In this document: in pieces, positions 10,926-20,399 of the stretch
How positions within the stretch are numbered: position 1 is the first letter of the stretch
How the letters are laid out: each line of letters starts with the position of its first letter
Source: Hyphochytrium catenoides
Lineage: Eukaryota; Sar; Hyphochytriomycetes; Hyphochytriales; Hyphochytriaceae
Direction: 5' to 3'
NCBI GenBank assembly: GCA_900088475.1
Contig: FLMG01003195.1
Coordinates: 1,563-28,682, forward strand
DNA: 27,120 bases
Notes under the pieces: generated by a model
Seen by the model: only the letters and a program-made list of their open reading frames with translations
Told to the model about the DNA's origin: nothing
Databases searched by the model: none
Translations under genes and position numbers: made by a program

Positions 10926-11180
10926 CTCTCTCTCTCCGTCTCTCCCTCCCTCTCTCTCTCTCTCCCTCTTCTCTCTCTCTCTGTCTCTCTCTCAGTGTCT
11001 GTCTGTCTTTCTTCTATGAATGGCGGCCTCACAAAGTTATTGGATACCTTCCAGGACATGGCTCGCCGGGAGCTTCACTTTGACTTGGAGGCTGAGCTTC
11101 AAAAGGCGGAGGAAAAGAAATACGTAGCCTTAACATTTACTACAGAGCTAGCCGCACATAAGCTGCTACGCCGGAAGTAA
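8119..11180 (+). CDS. Ankyrin-repeat protein
   Basis: Exons: 8119-8188, 8288-8393, 8488-8599, 8892-8974, 9045-9207, 9515-9796, 10052-10221, 10516-10657 and 11055-11180 (TAA). Phases agree at every junction, giving 417 residues. The start is the first in-frame ATG after a TGA near 8013; ATG 8492 is a later alternative. The N-terminal ~200 residues match no family I recognise. The C-terminal half carries ankyrin repeats: HGGTALHIVAGNL (about 255-290), NGSTPLHWAAGAGA with LLERGADIDAR (about 294-324), GQTALHWAAEGGHREVVHLLL (about 338-368), and a degenerate last one from GQTPKDMARREL (about 372-400). A weak first repeat may sit at FLDAARRGDREKLQSL. Ankyrin repeats bind other proteins; the partner is unknown. 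No signal peptide or membrane helix is evident. The 99-nt intron 8189-8287 is a multiple of three and open, so it may be retained. Introns are CT-rich on the sense strand. Confidence 0.82.
10892..10998 (+). repeat. (CT)n microsatellite in last ankyrin-gene intron
   Basis: CT repeat with minor breaks inside the intron 10658-11054, ending before the acceptor ccttccag at 11047-11054. It is another example of a sense-strand CT intron. Confidence 0.85.
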
Positions 11181-12116
11181 AGAAGGTTGATGGAGAGAGA
11201 GACACGAAGAAAGAAAGAGAGAGAGAGATATAAAAGCTAGAGACGGAAAGGGAAGAGAGGGAGAGTGTGAGGAGAGAGGAAGCGGAGAGAGGAGCGAGCC
11301 TTGACTTTACTTGCAGGCAGCAGGGACATCAAGCCAGATAAACGGCATTCTATTATTAGCTCCTGGTACGGAAGATAGCAAAGCGCCCGTGAGAGAGGGA
11401 CAGAGACACACACACAGAGAGAGAGAGAGAGAGAGGAGGTCTTCGGCTTACTAAGGCTGAGAGCTAAGGGTTCATCTTAGCCAGATTGAAGAGGCAGGAA
11501 CACGCTCATCATAAACAAGAATTTCTATCACCATTATCAGCCCTGGAGGGCCGACAGACGTGCACTACTTCGTTCCTTCTGATGGTTAGACTAGACAGCG
11601 GACGGACGAGGGGAAAGAAAGAGAGCCAACAAGAGAGAGATAGTCATGGCCTGCCTGCCCCATTCTTCGCCAAAAGAACAGAGACATAGTGCGGAAACAG
11701 CAAAAAGAAAGATCAAAGCTAGACTGTCATTCAACGAATTGTTGCCTCCAGTTCTTTTCAACGACGTGACGAGACATGCTTAATGACTGGCAAGAGAGAG
11801 AAGGTACTGAGTAGTTTGTATGACTCTTTCGACTGAGCGGCAGGGCTTCCATGAGAAACGCAGCTAAACCAGCAGCTGCGACACAGTGGAGACAACCAGA
11901 ACGGGGGGAGAGAAGACAGCAGAGTCTTTCTTCTGGTCACAATCTCCTTTCTCACATTTTGCTGTGGGACAACGGGACAGCTCCTGTCTCGAGCTGTTTA
12001 GGTCAGCAGAGCCCACAGGTCAAAAGCTATCAACAATTGTTAACTTGGACGATTGCAGTGTCTTATCAGGTTCATCAGCTGCCTCCTCCCTCATAAGCAA
12101 GCGATTGATGGATGAT

Positions 12117-12117
<1 letters not shown>

Positions 12118-12151
<34 letters not shown>

Positions 12152-12251
12152 CCCTCTCTCTCTTTCTCTTTCTCTCTCTCTCTCTCCCTCTTCTCTCTGT
12201 CTACCCCTCTGTCTCTTTCTCTCTCTCTCTCTCTCTACCCCTCTTTCTCTT

Positions 12252-12291
<40 letters not shown>

Positions 12292-12322
12292 GCTGTTTCT
12301 CTCTCTCTCTCTCTCTCTCTCG
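12118..12322 (+). repeat. Compound (CT)n microsatellite
   Basis: About 200 bases of CT repeat, interrupted by a recurring CTACCCCT spacer roughly every 50 bases (near 12149, 12202 and 12236). This gives a higher-order pattern. It lies outside any recognised gene. Confidence 0.9.
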
Positions 12323-13758
12323 GACACCTTTGCACTCAAAGAACAGAGCAACAAGAGCAACCAAAGAGCAGACGAAGAAGGACTGAGAAGTGGTAGGAAA
12401 GCCAACACTGAGAAAAAGTGATCGAAAAAGTGTCGTCTGGAGAGACAGAGGAGAGAGACAGAGTAAGAGAGAAAGGACAGAGACGAAGAGAGAGTGAACG
12501 AAGAAAGAGTGGCGAATGACAGAGAAACAGAGGGCATGAGGCAGACAGAGAAGAGAGATTCGCCAAGAAAGAGAGAAAAGAGAGAGCAACAACACAGTGA
12601 GACAGAAGGGAGAAGAGACAGACAGAGAGGGGAGAGAGAGAGAGACAGTGGAAAGAGGAAAGTTATACACAAACACAAGGTTCTCATGAAGACTCAGGTT
12701 GAGCTTGGGACATTAAGCCTTCGGATAAGATAAAAAGCGTCAATCCCACCAAAAAAGAATCGAGACAGAGTGGAGAAATGGCCTTCCTGCCAATAAACAC
12801 CGGGTTAATAAATCCCAAGAGACAGAAAGTGAAGCAGATGACTTGAAGGTGGTAGTTTTCTGCAGTTTGACCTCGAGACAGAGTTATCGAGAGACATAAG
12901 AAAAAGAGTCAGAGTGCATTGCCTCAAGAGTTTTCACAGTAACGCCGCGTTCCGTTTCTAACCCCAGTCTTCTATCAAACACACATTCACTGCCTTCCTG
13001 ATGTCCATACATTTAAGCCTGGCCAGACGCGCAAACGCACAACGTTCAAGAAACTGGCAAGAACCCGATTATCATCTCATTTGGCGCACCCACTCTATAG
13101 TCTTATAATGCTTTAGACTGCGCCCCACCCACTCCACGAAGCGGTTCAGAACTCTGAGGAAACTGGGAACGTGTTTACTTTTGTGCTCTCAGGGAATCCC
13201 ACCCACTTTCCAGTGTAATGAAACATGGCAAAATGGCAATTTCATGTCAGAGCTGTACCACCCATCCTCTTCCTCCATGTCAGGAGCAGCGAGGGTGGGA
13301 GAATGTGGGAAAGGCGGAATATCATTGAGTAAAAGACACCATCTTTTGCTCTATAGTGGTTGTTTTACCTCTAGGTTTGGGTAAGCGCTTAGGTTTAGCC
13401 CCATTGCTGTGGTATTTACCGCTTCCCTAAGAAAAAGAGGGAGGGCGGGGGCAGGAAACAGCGGACTGACTGCTTTTTGGCCCTAAAAGAGGCTGTTGTG
13501 GTCGGACCCTCTATCTCTTTCCACTCTTTCTCTCTCATTCTCCATTCTGTATTGTTCTATTGCTATAGATCACTATTCCCCTATCGTATGTCCTCCTGTG
13601 ACAGCTGGCACCTCCCACCGTGCTCTGTCTCGCATCGAAAAGAAGAGAAGAGAGCGGAAGAAGAGAGAAACGTGCTCAGTCCTCATCCTCATCAGCTTCT
13701 TGAGATCCCAGAGAGCGCCGCTCAGACCTCAAGACCGTGAGAGGAAGACGAGTGCAGA

Positions 13759-13783
13759 CAGAGAGAGAGAAAAAGAGAGAGAG

Positions 13784-13827
<44 letters not shown>

Positions 13828-13837
13828 CGAGAGAGAG
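13759..13837 (+). repeat. (GA)n microsatellite
   Basis: GA repeat with short A-runs, about 320 bases before the A20/AN1 start codon. It is purine-rich on the + strand, opposite to the bias in + strand introns, so it is unlikely to be part of an intron of that gene. Confidence 0.85.
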
Positions 13838-14160
13838 GGCGGAGAAAACGGGTTGTTCATAACCGCATTTCCATCTCAGCGATCGTCAGTCATTGAGTTT
13901 CTCTCCCGCTAGCATTTGGGGCCTTCTCCTCTCCCTGCGCCAAGGTAGATCAACGTCCACCTCTTCCCATTGTCTGAAGAAAGGGAGAGAGAGAGAGAAG
14001 GCCGGCTCACGTATAGTCACGCTCACTAGAGTCTACGTATCTGAGCTCCATTCTAGAGCATTTCTCACACATCGCCTGAAGCTCTTTCTACTCTAGAGCA
14101 AGCGGAATTTTGGTCAATAGAGAGGGAGTCTCCCCTTCGTCAAAGACAAGAGTAGCAAGA

Positions 14161-14510
14161 ATGAACAATAACAACGACAGTGTTCCTGAGAGCGTCACTC
14201 GCCTCTGCGCCAACAACTGCGGGTTCTTTGGATCCCCTGGAATGAACAATTTCTGCTCTGTGTGTTTCAAGAAACTCTTCGCAGAAAAGAGGATGGCTGT
14301 GGAGAAGGAGCCAGCCCCAGCACCGCTTCCAGCTGCGGCCCCAGTGTTTGAAGAGACAGTTAAGAGAGAAGAGACAGAGAAGATTGAAGAGAAGAGGGAC
14401 GAAGCTCCTCCTTCAGTAGAGAAGAAGAAGAAAGTCCAGCGCTGTGCTGTTTGCAAGAAGAAGGTTGGGCTGACAGGAATCACGTGCAGATGCGGAGGAT
14501 TATACTGCGG
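14161..14510 (+). CDS. A20/AN1 zinc-finger protein (stress-associated-protein type), cut by assembly gap
   Basis: Starts at ATG 14161 (MNNNNDSVPES). An N-terminal A20 finger has C16-x3-C20-x11-C32-x2-C35. A linker rich in Ala, Pro, Glu and Lys (about 45-92) leads to the first half of an AN1 finger: C95-x2-C98-x10-C109-x-C111-x4-C116. The sequence then becomes N at 14511, just where the AN1 His and final Cys/His ligands should follow. After the gap (14533-14571) one frame reads VPRYAVAQEFVY then TGA, but none of the three frames supplies the missing H-x5-H-x-C pattern. Proteins with this A20-AN1 order (plant SAPs, animal ZFAND5/6) bind ubiquitin and act in stress responses. No intron is seen in the coding part. 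Convergent with the deubiquitinase gene. Confidence 0.9.
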
Positions 14511-14532
14511 NNNNNNNNNNNNNNNNNNNNNN
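14511..14532. other. Assembly gap (22 N)
   Basis: Run of 22 N bases inside the AN1 finger codons. Its true length is unknown, and sequence on its two sides may not be contiguous in the genome. Confidence 1.
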
Positions 14533-15536
14533 GTTCCTCGATATGCCGTCGCACAGGAGTTTGTCTATTGAACATAATCAGAGCAGAACATAATAAGAGC
14601 ACTTCAGTTCGCTAGTGTACCAAATAACCTTGTTTCAAGTTTCAATGGACCCTCAGTTCCTCATTCAATGCTCCTCAAGCACTTGTGCTTTCTAAGGGCA
14701 CTGCTGATTATAAAAGAACTACTTCGATCTGACTGAGAAGTGTTGAAGCCTTTCCCCCACCCGCTTATAAAGGCTAACTCGGCTGCAATCACCGTCCCCT
14801 GGCTCTCCTAATCATCCGCCATCTCGATCCGTCGTGCCATACATTTGCTTCGCTTGTAAGTACTTCCAGCCTTGAGGGGGTTCTCCTTCATCGCCTCTCC
14901 CTAGCCATCAGCGAGGGAACGGGAGGGTACCTCCTAACCCTAAGCAGGATGCCTTAGGGTTGCCCTGCGGTGGGCCATGGAGTCAAATTGGCACATATCC
15001 AAGGCTAATTCCGCAATAATCTTCATGAAGAGGTCTCGTTCCTCCTTCCATCGACCGGAGTCTCTGGTTGTCCTCGTTTTGCCTTTCAACTTAAACAGAT
15101 GAAGATGGATTCCACTCCCGGCTGATGGCTGGCAGGATGGGGCTTTAGTATTGGCCAAATCTGCTCTCGCTCTTATAAGCCAAACTCCGTTTCGTATAAA
15201 ACAATAGATACCTATGGTTCACCGCGGACAACGCGGATGCAGCGGCCGAAGAAAGAGGGAGAACAAGGGAGACGACTGGTTAGTGATGTTGTATAGCTCT
15301 GTACCACTCAAGGCACTCAAAGCAAGAGATACGTGCGTCGCGATTGGTATCCCAAAGATGGAAGGGTGCAGGACTGAGAGAAGGTGGAACGCAGTGTATA
15401 GCGGTAGGATAAGAATGCATCGGCCTGATAAAGGCACCCCCAGATTCATGTTTTGTCCCTCTCATCTTCGGCGAGCGCCTCAGACAACTTCTTCAGGTAT
15501 GAATCTCCTTGGTCTCCTGTCACTTCGATTTCACAC
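14533..15536. other. Region between A20/AN1 gene and deubiquitinase; no clear gene
   Basis: Contains two TATA-like words on the + strand (TTATAAAAG near 14708 and TTATAAAGG near 14764), a donor-like TTGTAAGTACT near 14848, and CTAACCCTAA near 14933. A 72-codon minus-strand open frame (14940-15158) encodes a basic, Met-rich peptide I cannot assign. The last exon of the deubiquitinase may lie at about 15290-15417 on the minus strand, after an acceptor TTTATCAG. Confidence 0.4.
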
Positions 15537-18500
15537 TTACGCTTGTGTCTCCTCCATCTGCTCTCTCTGGACGACGCTAACCCCCGTATCGTCAAAGCGG
15601 AACCACTGGCCATTGACCCTTGTGACGTTGGTATAGTGACCTGAGCTCATTGTACCATGATGTTCCACTATCGAAAAAAGATCATAGAGAACGGGAGCGG
15701 AGACAGCCGTGGTAGGTAGATGCGAAGAGGAATGTCCGTTCTCAGGCAACGCGCTCTCCTCTTCCGCATCTGGTGGCTGCTTGGCAGGCTTCATAGGGGA
15801 GACTTCTCCCTCTTCTACGTCTGAGAGATTGAGAGTTCGACTCGCTGGGCTCGGCTTTTTCTCCCTGCGAAGTATACGGTGGAAGAGCAGGTGTGAGTCA
15901 TAATGAGCATAAGTTCCCTGAAGTCTTTGGCGCGGGAGCTTTATCCAGAAGGGCTAGAACAATAAGATCGCGTAGAGAAGCTTCTCTTCTTCGCGAAAGA
16001 GAAGGCCAACGGCGCCCGTTGACGGGATGATGGTCAAAGCTGGAATGGAGAGTGAAGAACAAAATAGAAGCGCTGACCTGTCGATGTTGCCAGATTGATA
16101 GGGCGACATATCTAAAGACCGAATTGGGAATCTAACCAGGGTATCTATCTTCTCTTGCCGCAAGGCATCGAACCTCTGTGGCAGAGATAGGATGAGTGCG
16201 GTCAAGGACGAGATGCACTTCCCTCTCGCCCTGCTACTTTAGTCAGCTCAATAACCGGCCATCCTTCGTGGCCTCTTCACCCTGGTCTTGGAGTTCGAGC
16301 TGTTCGTACCTTAAGATGAAAGCATATAACATTCGGCAAAGTTGAAAGGGAAAGCTGTTTGGTGCCTTCCTAGGAGACATCATGGAAAAGAGGAAGACTA
16401 AATGTCAAAAGTCGTTGCCATCTCGCTAGCATCACCTGAAAATACTTACCTGGTAGGAATTACACTGCTCACACCGATATCTCTCTTCTATCCCTAGCTT
16501 TTCTCTTCGAGTATATCTAGCCACACGGTGGGGCGTGAGTTCGAGAAATCAGCACGGGGAGAGGCTTCAGCGCACACATAACAAAAAGAGGAAGAGAGCC
16601 CATACATGCAAGATGCAGGATGTAGAGCTAGGCAGCTGTCACTCACCTTTCTAGTAATGCCAGGAGAGAGACGCTCTCTTCTTCATCATCTACGAAAAGG
16701 CGCGAGTCATTATCAAGACCTAGTATTTGTCTCAAACAACGTCATCTATCCATTACCTTCTTCTGGGTCTTTTCCTGGTTGGCCACCAGCTCGTCCTCTA
16801 TCAAGAGAAAGAGAGAGATCCATGAACGGATCATAGGCTACAGACCTCCGTTTGCAGTTACCGCAGACCACCTCCGACTGAAGAACTCCTGAGAATGTCA
16901 AATGCACAATGCAGTCGCAGAGACTGGTTCCCTTGGCGCCGACACGAGGTGAGCGCCCTCCGTGATGTAGGGCTGAAGAGGAGAGAAGGTGAAATGAAGA
17001 TAAGAAGTGAAACGCGATAAGAATTCCAGTCCTGATGCCCGTAATAGCTACATCTGTCACTCTCTCCCTTGCTCCATCTGCCTCTCTATCTTACACTCGC
17101 TCTGTTCTCTTCTTCTACTATTTCTCTCCCTCTCACTACTTCCCCTACCCCAAGCTTCGATCCCTGTCTCCTGCGCTATCCAATAATCCAGCTCCCCGGA
17201 TGAGTGAGTTTTTCCCGGCGTCCACGTCTTGTCTTCATTCTCTCCACCTCCTACCATTTTGGTGTGTATGGGAGTGGATTCCGTCTAAGAGTCCCATAAG
17301 AAACTCATGCGCATCTTGCTGATCATAGCCTGCCAGATGGTGGGCGTGCTGCCAGCACGAAAGAAGAATCTTATGTGGCACTTTGGGGACACGGTGGTCT
17401 TTGGCGCTAACTGAGAACATCTGCAAATCGAATTGACTTAGAAACAACTACGGATGGAGAGGATCACCGGCGTGGACAGAAGTCTTAGAGAGATATCAAA
17501 ATCCAGATAACAAAAAGCAGGAAGGAATACCAAAAGCTAGCAGTTCAGGTCGTTTCTCATTCCTGCCAAAAGCTAGCAGTTCAGGTCGTTTCTCGCCTAT
17601 GCGGCAAGTGATATGCCCAAGCCAAGTGGTCGTCGTCAAATACCACTTCACCTTTATAACGTGACTCTTCTTAGGGTAAGATAGGAGTCATAGCGCCTTA
17701 GGACTACGCCGAGAAGTGGAATAGGAGAAAATCCATTCTTCATGATCATAGCATCGCCTTACTCTCTCTCCACTCGGTTTGTCTCCTTTTTGTCCCTTAC
17801 CTCCGAGAACAAGAGATCCATGTCACAGCCTAAACATAGCGATCTAACGGCCCCCACTTGGCTCTCTCTGCGTCTTTGGCATGCTCTTCTATTGTGCTTG
17901 TCTGCCAAGAAGTAGTTCCTAACCAAGGGGTTGTGAAGTAGAGACTGCAAAATGCAATTCATGAAGCAAGTGTTTCCCATATTGTAGAGACCGCGAACTC
18001 CTGGCAAAAACGTATTTACTGATTAGGAACACAATAGCGAAGCAGAAGGGGGGGATGGGAATGCCCAGATACGGAAGGCGAGTGAAAGCATTAGAAAAGC
18101 TTGTCTGGCCATGCAAGCACCGAGTATCCATATATGCATGAAGAGGGTAGACACCTTGATGAACATGAAGAAACGGCGCAAAAGCGGAATGAGTCGACGT
18201 GCACTGGCTAATGCCAAATGACTCCGCTAATCTGGAGGCCAATAAGCATTAATCTTACCCATGAGGGGCCCCAAACTCTTCCCAGCAGGAATGACGTAAT
18301 GGCTTGGATGGCGACGTAGCCAGTCGGCGTGAGCTGCAGGAGAGATGGCATAGCAGAGAATGGTTACGGAAAGACCAGACAAAAGCCCAATCGACGTCGA
18401 GGCCATCTCCGTTCTTCCTCCAGGTAGAGGATATCCCTACCTCGTTTCCTCTTTCTTGCGCCGCCATGGTCAGAGGTCGGGAGACTCCCTTTTACTTCTT

Positions 18501-19726
18501 CTGTAAGCCGGTGAAGGAAAAAAAGCACCACAGCGGCGATTGAACTTAATGTCTTTCCCAAAACAGCGGCAGAACGCTAGGGGTTACGTTATAACAAAGC
18601 CTCGCACCACTCCTAAGCTGACGAAAGTAGACATGTCCTGACCTTTTATTCTAAGCCTCTCCACATCCAACTCTGGATCATAAATATAGTCTTCGCAGAC
18701 AGCACAATAGACTTCTCCGTTCAAGAGGTGCATGACTGTGAAGAGGGTTGGAAGGGGAAAGGATATAGAAGCGGTCAGATGGCAGGCAAGCAGTCAGATG
18801 ATAAGCAGACGTCAGTGGAGGGATTTCAAGAGATTGATTTCCAATCCTATCATATCGCCTTACAGGTTCCCCGTTTCTTCCTACGTCTCCAAGCCTTCTT
18901 GCTCTAAATCTGTACCCACTGCTCCTTCATCTATTGAAGCCGCTCTGTCTCATGGTACGACAGCTCTCCAATCAAACTATTGCTTTTTCCAGTGTCTTTG
19001 CCGAAGCCCCCTCTCTTCTTGTCAAGATGCCTGCTTTTATGACTTACAGAAGCGGTGATCCTTCTCCAAGTAGTGATTGAGGTGGTCGTCTTTGACTGTA
19101 CAGAGGAGGTCTAGACACGTGAGACAGATATGGAGCTGCAAGCTTGGGACTGCAGTGAAACCTCCAAGGCAATGAGCGCACTGTACAACCGCAATGACGA
19201 GCAGTGCAGAACAATGGATGCATATTAATCATAGCGATCTTATGAAACGACGAGGGCATGGCAGCAGCGTGGACGAGCAATGGGAAAATAGTATAGGCTT
19301 TGAGGGACGCTGCATAGGAAAGGCTTCAAAGCAAAAGCTAAACCCATCACAAAGCTTTAAGAGCTCTATGGGCTCAGTTGCAAGCGTGATCAGGTAAACA
19401 AAAAGGTAATTAGGGACACCTACCTTCATTTGAGCAGGGTTGTTCGTGGCTTTCTCCAGCTTTTCTGGAAGAGATTCTGACGCAAGGACATTTAGGTTCT
19501 GTGGGGTCGGACTTGCTGGTTCTATGGGCTCCTTTTGAGCTTCGGAAAGCAGGGGTTTGGTGGAGCTGCTGTGACCCTTCTGCAGATTCAATGCTCTTGT
19601 CCAGCTAAGGCTGAACTTGTATAAGAGGTCTTCCATGATCATGTCGTTCTCAGCTCTCAGGTGAGGACAAGTCGAAGTATAGTCCAGGCGCACCTCTTCC
19701 TCATCAGTTGTCTCAAGCGATGCCAT
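15537..19726 (-). CDS. USP22/Ubp8-like ubiquitin-specific protease with ZnF-UBP domain
   Basis: Cysteine protease that removes ubiquitin; its closest family is the SAGA histone-H2B deubiquitinase. Minus-strand exons: 19424-19726, 19048-19180, 18643-18735, 18441-18500, 18259-18333, 17801-18000, 17255-17420, 16757-16972, 16647-16719, 16450-16516, 16310-16369, 16078-16175, 15537-15864. All phases match; 623 residues if the TAA at 15539-15537 is used. ZnF-UBP (about 20-165): CPHL, C102-AH-C105, C120-x2-C123, C128, H134/H137/H143, and C156-x2-C159 before [13 protein letters not shown] stretch follows (possible nuclear signal). USP core: [12 protein letters not shown] with catalytic C233, [11 protein letters not shown], finger cysteines C380-x2-C383 and C455-x2-C458, [13 protein letters not shown], and SSGHYTNV with catalytic H591 and D606/D607. 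The stop overlaps a GTAAGT donor, so the final strand of the fold is probably in a further exon. Confidence 0.93.
17530..17594. repeat. 29-bp direct repeat in a deubiquitinase intron
   Basis: Two identical 29-base copies (17530-17558 and 17566-17594) separated by 7 bases, inside the intron 17421-17800. Each starts CCAAAAGCTAGC and ends GGTCGTTTCTC. It looks like a local tandem duplication. Confidence 0.9.
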
Positions 19727-20399
19727 TGGGCCAGTTTTTTCCCAATATAATGGGCAGTATCAGCTTTAGCAGGAAAGCCTTTACAAGTTGCCCGAAGGGT
19801 TACACTTGTGTCCTTTATACTTCTACCATCGCGGTACCATACCGTGCGCCGATGAGAAAGCTAAGACCTGAAGGCCTAGCAGGCACATGCATCCCCAGAA
19901 CTTCGTCGACAAGTAGCGTCTTAATTAGAAGCTTTTCAGCCCACAGCAGGTCGAAGAGTTCAGGAAGTATGATATGGCGATGAAATTGCGAAATAAGAAT
20001 CTTCATCGTGATTGAAAATCACTGAATCGGCCAAGTAATCACGGTCACTTCCCGTTAACCGCTATTCAGTGCCAAAAAGACCATGATGGACATTGTTGTA
20101 AAAAGACAGCTCCTTGTCAATTTTCTCCATCTATGTCTAATTTCATTGACATCAGTGTCAATTACTTGTCAATTTCGTGTGAAATGTGCTGAAATTGAAG
20201 TGAAGAGATGTTACATAACTGCCTTATTTGGCACCAGAACGTTCTCCGACTGGTAAGACTCTGTCTTGTTAATTGACAAAGAAACGCCTAAGGCTTAGCC
20301 CAACCATGTCTGCTCCTCCATCATTTTGTCCCCTGTCCCTCTTCCTCCCTTTCTGACCATCTTCGGCTGTGTGTGGAGTGCTCACTCCTCTGCCTTTTT
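19727..20399. promoter_or_regulatory. Divergent promoter region between deubiquitinase and unknown gene
   Basis: 673 bases between oppositely directed start codons. It is AT-richer than its flanks around 20030-20280 and contains a cluster of TGTCAATT sites. A short minus-strand open frame (19815-20006, 63 codons) has its own ATG but no recognisable family, and lies upstream of the protease start; it could be a uORF or chance. Confidence 0.5.
20115..20278. promoter_or_regulatory. Cluster of TGTCAATT sites including a palindrome
   Basis: Exact TGTCAATT occurs at 20115-20122, 20156-20163 and 20167-20174, and inverted (AATTGACA) at 20271-20278. At 20145-20162 an ATTGACA half-site faces TGTCAAT across a TCAG spacer, a perfect 7-bp inverted repeat. 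This looks like a transcription-factor site array between divergent genes. TGTCA/TGACA cores are known for TALE homeodomain proteins and TTGAC for WRKY proteins; which factor binds here is not shown by the sequence. Confidence 0.45.

Larger units (their letters stand above)
11181..14160. other. Microsatellite-rich region without a defensible gene
   Basis: About 3 kb of GA-rich blocks (11190-11280, 11405-11436, 12430-12660), a long CT block (12118-12322) and a long GA block (13759-13837). Between them are short non-repetitive islands. Two look exon-like. One is 13191-13379, with acceptor gtgctctcag before it and donor GTAAGC after it, and open throughout. The other is 11318-11367, bounded by acceptor ttgcag and donor GTACGG. 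Neither resembles a known protein. The 3' part (about 13500-14160) is probably 5' UTR or promoter of the A20/AN1 gene. Confidence 0.5.

Noticed and set aside
12118-12322. Regularly interrupted repeat considered as a CRISPR-like array
   Set aside because: The units are CT dinucleotides with short spacers of the same sequence; this is a eukaryotic microsatellite.
12020-12687. Minus-strand frames of 150-218 codons
   Set aside because: Pure low-complexity readings of the CT/GA blocks, with no splice or family support.
14940-15158. 72-codon minus frame with a basic peptide
   Set aside because: No family, no splice link to the deubiquitinase could be shown; kept only as a note.
15214-15636. 140-codon + strand frame
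   Set aside because: Antisense to the deubiquitinase C-terminal exon and without a recognised domain; starts are weak.
19815-20006. 63-codon minus frame upstream of the deubiquitinase
   Set aside because: Has an ATG but stops before the protease start, and no family fits; at most a uORF.
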